From contig CANHNQ010000003.1 in NCBI GenBank assembly GCA_947462095.1, forward strand, positions 1 through 61,911: a stretch of 61,911 nt of DNA, read 5' to 3'. The notes under the pieces were generated by a model. That model ran no database searches. It was given only the letters and a program-made list of their open reading frames with translations, and was not told where the DNA came from. The position numbers and the translations under genes are program-made. Origin of the DNA: Gemmatimonadota bacterium (lineage in GTDB: Bacteria > Gemmatimonadota > Gemmatimonadetes > Gemmatimonadales > Gemmatimonadaceae). This document shows, piece by piece, positions 33,661 to 42,108 of the stretch. The stretch's first letter is position 1. Each line of letters starts with the position of its first letter.

Positions 33661-36135
33661 TCACGCGACGATCGCGTCGGCCACGGTCCCGGCCTTCCGG
33701 TCGAGCGCGAACCCGATAAACCACCAGAGCAACGCCGCGCCAAGTGCCAGCAAAGTCAACAACTTCCCCGTGTGATATGGTGCACTGTCGAAGCGGAGCC
33801 GAACAGACTTCGCGCCCGTGGGCAACTCAACGCCAATGAGGGTGTAGTCGGCCCGGGCGATGCTGGCAGGTTTGCCGTCCACCGTCGCGGTCCAACCGGG
33901 ATAGTAATTTTCGGAAACGACCAGGCCACTACCGGCGGGCGCGGACCCGCCGAGGGTGATGTCGATGGCCCCCGCTTCGTATCGCGTGACAGCAACGCCG
34001 AACGGCACCGGTTCCGGCATCGGCGAGTTGACCGGCCTGGTCTGAATAGACGACGCCGTATCAAAGATCGCGACGCGCTTCACGTCGAACAACGGGTTGA
34101 GGACGGTTGCTTTCGTGGTCGCATCGTCGAGCTGCACGATCAGCGGGGTGACCCAGGCCGCCGGATGCTCACCGGGAAGCTCATACAGATAGGTCATACT
34201 CCCCGCGGCGTTGCGCACCGGACCGGCCGCCAGCCTCGCACCTTGAACGGGCAAACCGGGGGTGTTGGTGTAGATGAACCGCGCATTCGTGAGCGCCCAG
34301 AAGTTCGGATTGGCGATGGACCGGAATCCCTCGCTCTTCCCGTAGAGCTCCTGGTAGCGGCCGAGTTCGTTGCCATGGTAGCCAAGCACGCCGCGGATGC
34401 CATGATGCATGAGGGCATCACCAAGCACGAACGGATCGTGCGGCGCCATGTTGTCGTCGAGTGGGACGGCGATGACACGGGCCGGCTCCGGCTGCGCCCT
34501 GAGGAATCGGGTGATGTCGTCTTCGGCATAGAGCTGGTCGGCACGGGCCGAGAATGTCCAATAGTGACGCTCCACACTCCAGAGGTCGAGTGCCACCACG
34601 GCAGCGAGTAACCAGCCGGCGAGGGACGCCCGGAGTACGCCCTGCGCGACCGCACGCATGATCGCGACCAGCGCGACGATGGCCAGCGCGGAACGCCAGG
34701 CGCCGGCGACGACATTCCCCGCGTTCGCGACGATGCGGTCCGCGCGTGTATCACCGAGCATGGCCATCGCCATGTCGGTGAACGCCCCCGACGTCGCGAG
34801 GACCCCGATCAGCATCGCAAAGATGGTCCACCCGATCGTGTACCGTGCTGTCCCCTTCCCCGCCAGGATTCGCTCCGTTCCGAAGGCCGCAAGAACGGCG
34901 CAGGCGAAGGCGCTCACATACAGGATCGTGCTGGGCGCCCGGAAGAACTTCGACGCGGGAACGACGGTGTAGACGAGTTGATAGAACGGGGTGTTGCCTC
35001 CCCAGGCCCAGAGGAGCGAGACGATCAGCGCGCCCAGCCAGAACCACGCGTGGGAGCGGTGCCGATTCACCAGTCCACCGCCGAACGCGTAAAGCGCCAG
35101 GCAGAGTACGCTGGCACCGATGTACTCGCTGTGGAAATGGATGCCGTTGCGACCCCAATAGTTGTCGAGGATTCCCGAGAACTGCGGGAGGTACACGTTG
35201 ATCGTTTCCTCGAGGGGGAACGAGAAACTCGTGGCATAGTCGTACCCCGTTCCGCCGGCCCTGGGGGACCACGGCACGTATTCGTACACCGGCAAATATT
35301 GAATCGCTCCCATGACCGCGCCGAGCAGGACGGCCCCCAGGGCGAGGGGCAATCGAGGGAACCGGCTCGCTGCGGTCGTGTCGCGCGCCGTCGATTCGGC
35401 CGCCAGACTCCCGGGGCGGAGTGCCACGAACAGCGCGAAGGCGCCGCACGTCAGCAGCATGTACTGCAGCAGCTGAGGATGCGGCGACAGCACCGCCAAT
35501 CCGACAATGAGGGCGAGCAGCCCCCATGCGCGGCGCCAGCCATCGCACATGCCGCGCACCAGTGCCCAGAGGGCGGCAGGCAGCAGCGCGCTGACGAACA
35601 ACTTGCCATCGTGTCCAGGCGAGGCATAGGACGCCACCGCGCCGCTGAGCAGATAGGCGACCCCGCCCACGATCGCGCTCTGAAACCGGACACCCGCCGC
35701 CCTGAGGAATCCAACGGTGAAGACGCCGGCCAGCAGGGTGTGGAGCACGAAGCCCCACGTCATCGCGATGTCGGTCGGCAGCACCAGCCGCAGCAGGAAC
35801 GTCGGGTAGAAAATGTCGCCGTGCATGGCCGCGATGTACGGCATCCCACCGAACTGGTACGGATTCCATTGTGGGAATCCATGGCCGTCGCGAAGCGAGC
35901 GGGCGGCGAACTCACGGAAGGCATAGCCCGCGAGGTACTGATCCGAATTCGGATTGACGAGGAACGCGCCCCCGAGCGCCGGCCACGCCAGCAGCATGGT
36001 CGCGACGGTGCACACCACTGCCGACCAGGCAAGCGGGAAACGCGGTGACGGCGGCGGTGTGTGCGACTCGTCAGTACGAGCCATCGAGGAGACTGGAAGG
36101 GGGATGGCAGCGCGGGGGGGCTCGAAACCGCTCAT
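33661..36135 (-). CDS. YfhO-family membrane protein (GT-C-type glycosyltransferase candidate)
   Basis: 824 residues from ATG 36135, which overlaps the upstream stop (ATGA). The N-terminal helix (SAVVCTVATMLLAWPAL) leads to a first luminal loop with NPNSDQYLAGYAFREF and a WNPYQFGG motif. About 12 further hydrophobic segments follow to about 520, then a large extracytoplasmic domain (about 520-790), and a last helix near 800 (LLTLLALGAALLWWFIGFAL). In Firmicutes YfhO acts as a GT-C enzyme that uses a flipped polyprenyl-phosphate sugar. The acceptor here is unknown. ATG 36084 is an alternative start. Confidence 0.86.
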   Translation of the reverse strand: MSGFEPPRAAIPLPVSSMARTDESHTPPPSPRFPLAWSAVVCTVATMLLAWPALGGAFLVNPNSDQYLAGYAFREFAARSLRDGHGFPQWNPYQFGGMPYIAAMHGDIFYPTFLLRLVLPTDIAMTWGFVLHTLLAGVFTVGFLRAAGVRFQSAIVGGVAYLLSGAVASYASPGHDGKLFVSALLPAALWALVRGMCDGWRRAWGLLALIVGLAVLSPHPQLLQYMLLTCGAFALFVALRPGSLAAESTARDTTAASRFPRLPLALGAVLLGAVMGAIQYLPVYEYVPWSPRAGGTGYDYATSFSFPLEETINVYLPQFSGILDNYWGRNGIHFHSEYIGASVLCLALYAFGGGLVNRHRSHAWFWLGALIVSLLWAWGGNTPFYQLVYTVVPASKFFRAPSTILYVSAFACAVLAAFGTERILAGKGTARYTIGWTIFAMLIGVLATSGAFTDMAMAMLGDTRADRIVANAGNVVAGAWRSALAIVALVAIMRAVAQGVLRASLAGWLLAAVVALDLWSVERHYWTFSARADQLYAEDDITRFLRAQPEPARVIAVPLDDNMAPHDPFVLGDALMHHGIRGVLGYHGNELGRYQELYGKSEGFRSIANPNFWALTNARFIYTNTPGLPVQGARLAAGPVRNAAGSMTYLYELPGEHPAAWVTPLIVQLDDATTKATVLNPLFDVKRVAIFDTASSIQTRPVNSPMPEPVPFGVAVTRYEAGAIDITLGGSAPAGSGLVVSENYYPGWTATVDGKPASIARADYTLIGVELPTGAKSVRLRFDSAPYHTGKLLTLLALGAALLWWFIGFALDRKAGTVADAIVA

Positions 36136-37106
36136 CGGTCGCGATGCAGCGCGTGGCGCTGCGCGGCGGGGAGGAAGAGCAGGCTGACGAGCCCGGGGAG
36201 CACTTCCAGCACGGTAAGCCAGACCCGCGAGGTGACGCCGAGGATTACGGCGTCCCCCTGCCCCGCGGCGCCGACGCCGACGAGGAACACCGTCAGCGCC
36301 GCCTCGCGGAATCCCAATCCACCGGGTGAGAACAGGACGAGGAACCCGATGAGGTACGACGCCGTGAAGACGGCGATGAACAGCATCGGCTCGCTGCTGA
36401 TTCCCGGCGTCACGCCGCGTGAGAACAGCGCGAACGCGAAACCGTAGCCCACCCACGACGCCGCATTGACCGCCGCCGCCCCCCAGAGGGTGCCTGCTGA
36501 GAGCCGCTTACCCAGCAACGGCACCCCTCGTGCGTTCGCGAACCACGCGAGGACCGGAGGCAAAAGCACCGGCAGCGCCGCCACGCCGGCCACGAACAAC
36601 ACCGTCGCGATCAGGGCGCCGGTTCGAAACCCCGGATACACGGTGTCGAGTGATTCGGCGCCCGTGATCACCGCCACACCGAACCCCGCCCCAATATTCA
36701 GCAGCGTTCCCAATACGGCTGCACCGGCGGCGGTACCGCCCGAAACGCCTTCCCGCGCGGCGAGGACGCTCAAGGCGCCAACCGACCAGACCTTCCCCGG
36801 AAGCCATCGACCGAGATTGGCGATTGTCCAGATACGCACCGCGGAGAGGAAGGCCAGGTCGCCGCCCCATCCGCGCAACAATAGGCGCCAACTCTGAATC
36901 AGCATCGCGTAGACACTCAGCATGATCACGCTGGCGGCGGCGATCCAACGCCACTCGACGCGTATCTCCCGCGCCGACGTGCGCAAGGCGATCCACTGCC
37001 CGTTGAGCGCCCACGCGATGAACACACCAGTCAGCAGCAGTAATCCCAGCTTCAGCGCCGGGTGGTGGAGGATACCGCGCAGGCGCGAGGTCGTCGCGCG
37101 CGTCAT
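36132..37106 (-). CDS. Flippase-like LPG-synthase-TM / UPF0104 family protein
   Basis: 324 residues with about eight transmembrane helices. Features of the family (fold shared with the MprF membrane half) are IWTIANLGRWLPGKVWSVGAL near 92-112, the conserved FSPGGLGFREAALTVFL near 265-281, and a basic C-terminal tail. Members are implicated in moving lipid-linked substrates across the membrane. Here it sits between a GT4 enzyme and the YfhO-type protein with 4-base overlaps on both sides, which suggests transport of the glycolipid donor used by this module. Confidence 0.88.
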   Translation of the reverse strand: MTRATTSRLRGILHHPALKLGLLLLTGVFIAWALNGQWIALRTSAREIRVEWRWIAAASVIMLSVYAMLIQSWRLLLRGWGGDLAFLSAVRIWTIANLGRWLPGKVWSVGALSVLAAREGVSGGTAAGAAVLGTLLNIGAGFGVAVITGAESLDTVYPGFRTGALIATVLFVAGVAALPVLLPPVLAWFANARGVPLLGKRLSAGTLWGAAAVNAASWVGYGFAFALFSRGVTPGISSEPMLFIAVFTASYLIGFLVLFSPGGLGFREAALTVFLVGVGAAGQGDAVILGVTSRVWLTVLEVLPGLVSLLFLPAAQRHALHRDR

Positions 37107-38320
37107 CGTCGCGCCTGCCGGTAGTGCGTGAGATAGCGATCGGCGACCGCGTCCGGTGAAAAACGGGCGAGCATGTCGTCGCGCGCCGCCATCCCGCGAT
37201 GGCGTGCGGCGGCCTCGTCGCCAAGCAAGCGGGCGAGCGCCTCACCAAGGGCATCTGTATCGCCGACCGTCACGAGCGTGCCGCCGTGATCCGGTCGGAC
37301 GACATCGAGGAGCCCACCATCTGCATACGCCACCACGGGGGTGCCGCACAGCTGCGCTTCAACGGCCACCAGCCCCAATCCTTCCTCGCGGGAGGGAATC
37401 GCCAAGGCGTATGCGCCTTGGTACAGCGGGACCAGCGCGGGCTGGGGGAGCGCACCATACCAACGTATCCGTTCCGAGAGGCCGAGGGCGACGGCGCGCG
37501 CGTGTAGCAACTCGCGCGCCGGCCCGTCGCCGACGACGTCGAGCATCGTCGGTGCTCCGGCGTGCCGCGCGTCGTGCGCCTGCATCGCTGGTGAGACCAT
37601 GGCGTCGAGCAGGTCCTCGAGCCCCTTCTGCGCATTCAGTCGGCCGACAAACAGAATCCCACTTCTTGGCGACATTGGCGCGGTGGGCGGCGCAAAGTAC
37701 CGAGTATCGACGGGCATCGGGGAGACGGCGATGGTCGCGTCGGGCGCGATACGCCGGGCCGTCTCGGCCAGCCATCCGGAGACGGCCGTGCAGATCGACG
37801 CCTCACCGAGCACGGCGCGCATCACGGGGTGCGCCGGCGAGGTCCGCTGCGCGAGCCGGACGTCGGAACCATGCATCGTGATGACCATCGGTGGGTCGCC
37901 GGCCCGACGCGCACGCCAGAGTGCCAAGGCCGCGGGGAACCACCAGTGCGCATGAACCACGTCGTACGGTTCACCGGCGCGCGCGGCTGTGTCGAGGCGC
38001 CGGCGAACGGCGCGACGCATCGCGCGAAGCATCCCCAACAGGGCGACCTTGCCACCCCACGATGCCATCACCTGCTCCGCCATGTTTCCGCCATAGGCGA
38101 GCGTCATGCGCGCGTCGCTGGCATACCGAACGCGCTCGATGCGGACGCCTTCCAGCGTGCCGAGCTCGCTCAGATCCGCGGCCGCCGGCGCGATCACGTC
38201 GACCTGCGCCCCTGCCGACTGTAGCGCCACCGCCAGCCGCAGCACGAACGACCCGGCCGCGTCCCCGACGAAGCGTGGCACGTTGTGGGTGACGAAGAGC
38301 ACGCGTACGGCGCGGGGCAC
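37103..38320 (-). CDS. Glycosyltransferase family 4 protein
   Basis: GT-B retaining glycosyltransferase of 405 residues. The N-terminal domain starts VRVLFVTHNVPRFVGDAAGSF with a Gly-rich acceptor loop, then YDVVHAHWWFPAALA and ITMHGSDVRLAQ. The C-terminal donor domain has GILFVGRLNAQKGLEDLL, VVGDGPARELL and the EX7E motif in SREEGLGLVAVEAQ. It is probably cytoplasmic and membrane-peripheral. It overlaps the flippase-like gene by four bases. Donor and acceptor are not predictable. Confidence 0.92.
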   Translation of the reverse strand: MPRAVRVLFVTHNVPRFVGDAAGSFVLRLAVALQSAGAQVDVIAPAAADLSELGTLEGVRIERVRYASDARMTLAYGGNMAEQVMASWGGKVALLGMLRAMRRAVRRRLDTAARAGEPYDVVHAHWWFPAALALWRARRAGDPPMVITMHGSDVRLAQRTSPAHPVMRAVLGEASICTAVSGWLAETARRIAPDATIAVSPMPVDTRYFAPPTAPMSPRSGILFVGRLNAQKGLEDLLDAMVSPAMQAHDARHAGAPTMLDVVGDGPARELLHARAVALGLSERIRWYGALPQPALVPLYQGAYALAIPSREEGLGLVAVEAQLCGTPVVAYADGGLLDVVRPDHGGTLVTVGDTDALGEALARLLGDEAAARHRGMAARDDMLARFSPDAVADRYLTHYRQARR

Positions 38321-38334
38321 CGGAGCGCCGACGG

Positions 38335-39336
38335 TCAGCGCGGGGGACGATCGGCGCCGGATGACCCATCCGACGCGACGTCGTCGGCATCCGCTTCGTG
38401 CTGCGCACTCGCCAACTCGTCGAGCTCACGGCGCAGCTCACGCACTTCGGAGCGCTGTTGTGCGATCTGCTCGCCAAGGAGGCCGGTGGCGAAAAAAATC
38501 GAGCCGAGCATGAGGCACGTTTGGATCACCGTCCACACCCAGCGCTGCCCGTGACCGGTGATCGCAAGCCAGACGAGCGCACCGAGCCCCGTGAGTACCC
38601 CGACGCCAAAGAGTGCCACGCCGAGCATGCCGAACGCCAACAACGGCTTCTGGCCGAATTTGAGCTCGAACCACACCGCGAGCATGTCGAGCACGCCGAT
38701 GGGGATCCGCGAGAGCCCGAACTTCGACCGGCCGGAGTGGCGCGCATAGAGCGGCACGGGCACTTCGGTGACGGTAAACCCCTGTGCCGCCGCCATCACG
38801 ATCATGTAGCGATGGAAGTCCGGCCGCATCGGGAGCGCCGCCATGATCTCCCGTCGATATGCCTTGACGTTGTTCAGGTCGCGCACGGGCACATGGAACA
38901 GCGTGCGACTGAGCTTGTTGTAGATGCCCGAGACGAACGCCTTTTCGTACTTGCCCTGCTTGTACCCCGTGACCATGTCCGACTCGCCAGCCAGAATCGG
39001 ATTCACGAGACGCGGGATGTCCTCGGGCTTGAACTGCAGATCGGCGGGATAGAAGACCAGCACGCGACCATGCGACTGGAGGTAGCCGGTGCGCAGCGCC
39101 TCGGCGATTCCCCGTTGCGCACGGTGGCGCACCGGACGCAGGAACGGGTACTGCGAGCGGAGCTCCTGCAGGAGCGCCCAACTGCCATCCGACGAGCCAT
39201 CGTCGACCACCACGACTTCATAGCGGGCCGACTCAGCGCGGAAGGTGACGTCGCACAACTCCAGGAAGAGCGGGAGGTTGCCCGCCTCATCCTTGGCGGG
39301 GACAAGGACACTGACGTCGACGGGGGGCGTCGACAT
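38335..39336 (-). CDS. Polyprenyl-phosphate glycosyltransferase, GtrB/CsbB-type GT2
   Basis: 333 residues from ATG 39336. The GT-A domain (about 5-230) has VSVLVPAKDEAGNLPLFL, VVVDDGSSDGSWALL, QRGIAEALRTGYLQSHG, YPADLQFKPEDIP and SGIYNKLSRTLFHVPVRDLN. Two transmembrane helices follow (about 235-285), then a charged cytoplasmic tail (EQIAQQRSEVRELRRELDEL). This is the GtrB/CsbB layout, which makes polyprenyl-phosphate-sugar as donor for extracytoplasmic glycosylation. ATG 39378 would add 14 residues. It lies between rpoN (79 bases upstream) and the GT4 gene. Confidence 0.9.
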   Translation of the reverse strand: MSTPPVDVSVLVPAKDEAGNLPLFLELCDVTFRAESARYEVVVVDDGSSDGSWALLQELRSQYPFLRPVRHRAQRGIAEALRTGYLQSHGRVLVFYPADLQFKPEDIPRLVNPILAGESDMVTGYKQGKYEKAFVSGIYNKLSRTLFHVPVRDLNNVKAYRREIMAALPMRPDFHRYMIVMAAAQGFTVTEVPVPLYARHSGRSKFGLSRIPIGVLDMLAVWFELKFGQKPLLAFGMLGVALFGVGVLTGLGALVWLAITGHGQRWVWTVIQTCLMLGSIFFATGLLGEQIAQQRSEVRELRRELDELASAQHEADADDVASDGSSGADRPPR

Positions 39337-39415
39337 GAGACGGGACACGCGCCGGAGCGGACGGGCGGAGACGGCCATTCTTAAGAGAGATGAGATCGCG
39401 GTCAGTCGCGCGCGG

Positions 39416-40903
39416 TCAGACGCGCTTGCGCATACGGGCGGGGAGCACACCAAGCTGGTCACGGTACTTGGCGACGGTCCGACGCGCAATCTGCACTCCG
39501 GTTTCCTGCAGGATCTCGACGATTGCCTGATCGGTGAGCGGATTCTTGGTGTCTTCGCCCGAGACCAGCTTCTGGATCTGGTCCTTGATGCCGCGCGCGG
39601 ACACATCATCGCCATCACTCGTTGCGAGTCCCGACGAGAAGAAGAATTTGAGCGGCAACACGCCACGCGGCGTCTGCACGAACTTCTCGTTGGTAACGCG
39701 ACTGACGGTGGACTCGTGCATCCCGACCGCCTCCGCGACTTCGCGCAGCGTCAGCGGCCGTAGGGCCTGTACGCCCCGCTCGAAGAAGTCACGTTGCCGA
39801 TCCACGATGTAGTGCATGACCTTGAGCATCGTCTGGCGGCGCTGCTCGATGGCCTGAATCATCCAGTTGGCGGAATTCAGCTTGCTGGCGATGAAATCCT
39901 TGCTCTCGGTATCGAACTTCTTCTTGTCGCGGGCGATCTCCTGATACGCACGCGACAACTTGAGTCGCGGTAGATTGCCGTCGTTCAGGAAGATGTGATA
40001 CGCCTGACCGATCTTGTCGACGACGAGATCCGGGATGATGTAGTTGTCACCGCCCGCGCTGTAGCGCAGACCGGGCTTGGGATCGAGCTTGGCGATCTCG
40101 TCGGCCGCGTGCTGAACGTCCTGGGCGCTGATCCCGAAGCGTTTCGCCAGTTCGCTCCACCGGTGCGAGATGAGCTCCTCGAATGACTCCTCGACCAGCC
40201 GGTAGGCCATCGACACACGGTGGCCCGCGGCGCGAAGCTGCAGGAGCAGACACTCGCGCAGATCGCGCGCCCCGACGCCGGGCGGATCAAGCTCCTGAAT
40301 GATCGCGAGCATCGCCTGCATCTCCGCGTCGCTGAACGGTGCGACCTCGGAGTCGCGCTCCTCGGCCTCGCGCACGAGCAGCTCGTTCACCCCACGCTGA
40401 ATCTCTTCCAGTGGACAGGCGAGATAGCCGTCGTCGGAAATGTTGCCGACGAATTCATCGGCCAGAAACGCTTCCCGCGGCGACATCTCGATCAGCGACA
40501 GCTGCTCGGTGAGATGATCGGAGAGATGCTTGGTGTCGACGGTCACGGGCTCATACCACTCGCGCTGCTCATTCTCTTCGCGCTGACCGCCAGTTTCAAA
40601 GCCATCGAGGAGGACGGCCTCCCAATCGACGTCATCATCGCCGGTCTTCTCGGGCTCGGATTCGGGCGTCGTTTCGGGCTCGGCGAGATCTTGTGCTTCC
40701 GGCACTTCGTCGGCGTCGGGGGAGTCGTCCTCCTCGTCCTCCGGTTCGACGAGCTCGAGAAACGGATTGGTGAGCAGTTCCTGCTTGAGATGCTGCTGCA
40801 GATCGAGGAGGGGCATGTACAGCAGATCCATCGCCTGGTACAGGCGAGGATTGACCTTCAGCTCCTGCCGGAGTCCGGTACTCTGTTGGAGACCTGGCCT
40901 CAT
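39416..40903 (-). CDS. rpoN: RNA polymerase sigma-54 factor RpoN
   Basis: Sigma factor for -24/-12 promoters that need AAA+ activators. The 495 residues comprise the Gln/Leu-rich region I (LYQAMDLLYMPLLDLQQHL), an acidic region II (about 50-110), the core-binding region (LQRGVNELLV through LKLSRAYQEIARDKK), and the HTH near TLREVAEAVGMHESTVSRVTN. The RpoN box is ARRTVAKYRDQLGVL near 475. It directly follows lptB (4-base overlap), the lptB-rpoN linkage seen in proteobacteria. No sigma-54 activator gene is in the window. Confidence 0.96.
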   Translation of the reverse strand: MRPGLQQSTGLRQELKVNPRLYQAMDLLYMPLLDLQQHLKQELLTNPFLELVEPEDEEDDSPDADEVPEAQDLAEPETTPESEPEKTGDDDVDWEAVLLDGFETGGQREENEQREWYEPVTVDTKHLSDHLTEQLSLIEMSPREAFLADEFVGNISDDGYLACPLEEIQRGVNELLVREAEERDSEVAPFSDAEMQAMLAIIQELDPPGVGARDLRECLLLQLRAAGHRVSMAYRLVEESFEELISHRWSELAKRFGISAQDVQHAADEIAKLDPKPGLRYSAGGDNYIIPDLVVDKIGQAYHIFLNDGNLPRLKLSRAYQEIARDKKKFDTESKDFIASKLNSANWMIQAIEQRRQTMLKVMHYIVDRQRDFFERGVQALRPLTLREVAEAVGMHESTVSRVTNEKFVQTPRGVLPLKFFFSSGLATSDGDDVSARGIKDQIQKLVSGEDTKNPLTDQAIVEILQETGVQIARRTVAKYRDQLGVLPARMRKRV

Positions 40904-42108
40904 GACGTCACCACCTCTTCATCGGCTTCTGCGAAGCGAGCGCGGAGTCGCGCAGTGAGCGTCGGCCCTAGGTAGATCTCGGCAACCGTATCGTCGAATA
41001 CCAGTTCGCGAACGGTGCCGGACACTTTCACCTGCCCATCAAACATGATGTATGCACGATCCACAATGTCCAGCGTCTGTTCGACATTATGGTCACTGAT
41101 GAGCACGCCGATGCCACGATGACGCAGGCCAGCCACGATGGTTTGAATATCGTGCACGGCGATCGGATCGACACCGGCAAACGGCTCGTCGAGCATCATG
41201 AACTTCGGCTGCGTCACCAGTGCGCGCGTGATCTCCAACCGACGGCGTTCACCACCGGAGAGCTGGAAAGCACGGCTGCCGCGTAGGTGTTTGATGCTCA
41301 GTTCATCGAGGAGTGTTTCAAGCCGTGCCTTCCGCTCATCCGCCGACAGCGGGAGCGTCTCAAGGATCGCCAGAATGTTCTGCTCGACGGTCAGCTTCCG
41401 GAAAATCGACGGTTCCTGCGAGAGATAGCCGATCCCCTGCCGCGCCCGTTGATACATGGGCATGCCGGTGATGTCCTTTCCATCGAGCTTGATGCGTCCG
41501 GACTGCGGCTCGATCAGACCGACCAGCATGTAGAACGTGGTGGTCTTTCCGGCGCCGTTCGGCCCAAGCAGCCCCACGATCTCTCCCTGAGCGACGTTCA
41601 GCGCCACGTCATTGACGACGCGACGACCGCGGTAGGCCTTGACCAGTCCCTCCGCGCTCAGCACGGACTCCGTCGTCACGGGCGCGCTGGCGACGGGGGC
41701 GGGGGGACGACCGGCGCGCGGCAATTCGCCGGTCGCCCTAAGCTGCCGCGCCAGTTCTGCACGATGCGCTCGCACTGCGGTCCAGAGCGCCGGCGCGACT
41801 TGCACGGTGGACTCCGGAGACGACAGCCCCTGCGCCGGAAGGTCGAGTACGCCGCCCGCGGCCAGTCGAGGCAAGATGGACGACGCCAGATGCCCACGGA
41901 CCTCGTCCATCGGCAGGCGCGTCCCGTCAGCGTGCTGCTCGACGTACCGACCGGCGATCGCGTGCAGCGCCGCCGCGCCATGGGCGTCGGCAGCCTCGAT
42001 CACCGCACCGAGGGCCAGCGCCATCGACCGATCTCCGTGGACGACGCGATCGACCATCGCGATGGTCTCCTCCAGCGAAGTCGGCACGGGCGAAGCGGAG
42101 TCGGTCAT
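40900..42108 (-). CDS. lptB: LPS export ABC transporter ATPase LptB with N-terminal extension
   Basis: Cytoplasmic ATPase that powers LPS extraction by LptFG. Residues about 149-395 are a standard LptB: GPNGAGKTTTFYML (Walker A 182-189), the Q-loop QEPSIFRKLTVEQNI, signature QLSGGERRRLEITRAL, Walker B FMMLDEPFAGVDP, and the switch His in LISDHNVEQTL. Ahead of it lies an unusual helical extension of about 145 residues rich in Ala/Leu/Arg, ending in a Pro-rich linker (PRAGRPPAPVASAPV). In-frame GTG codons at 41679 and 41664 could start a normal-length LptB. The ATGA overlap with the upstream gene supports the long form. Confidence 0.92.
   Translation of the reverse strand: MTDSASPVPTSLEETIAMVDRVVHGDRSMALALGAVIEAADAHGAAALHAIAGRYVEQHADGTRLPMDEVRGHLASSILPRLAAGGVLDLPAQGLSSPESTVQVAPALWTAVRAHRAELARQLRATGELPRAGRPPAPVASAPVTTESVLSAEGLVKAYRGRRVVNDVALNVAQGEIVGLLGPNGAGKTTTFYMLVGLIEPQSGRIKLDGKDITGMPMYQRARQGIGYLSQEPSIFRKLTVEQNILAILETLPLSADERKARLETLLDELSIKHLRGSRAFQLSGGERRRLEITRALVTQPKFMMLDEPFAGVDPIAVHDIQTIVAGLRHRGIGVLISDHNVEQTLDIVDRAYIMFDGQVKVSGTVRELVFDDTVAEIYLGPTLTARLRARFAEADEEVVTS

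Noticed and set aside
33376-36048. Two long + strand ORFs (33376-34611 and 34978-36048) opposite the YfhO-type gene
   Set aside because: They show only Arg/Gly/Pro-rich shadow composition, and the minus strand encodes recognisable membrane segments and GT2 motifs.
38398-39384. 328-residue + strand ORF opposite the GtrB/CsbB-type gene
   Set aside because: Composition rich in His/Arg/Glu without domain features. The minus strand has full GT2 motifs plus two transmembrane helices.
39996-40975. + strand ORFs opposite rpoN (for example 40220-40975)
   Set aside because: Leu/Glu-rich appearance is the reverse reading of the acidic, Leu-rich RpoN regions; no start site or family support.
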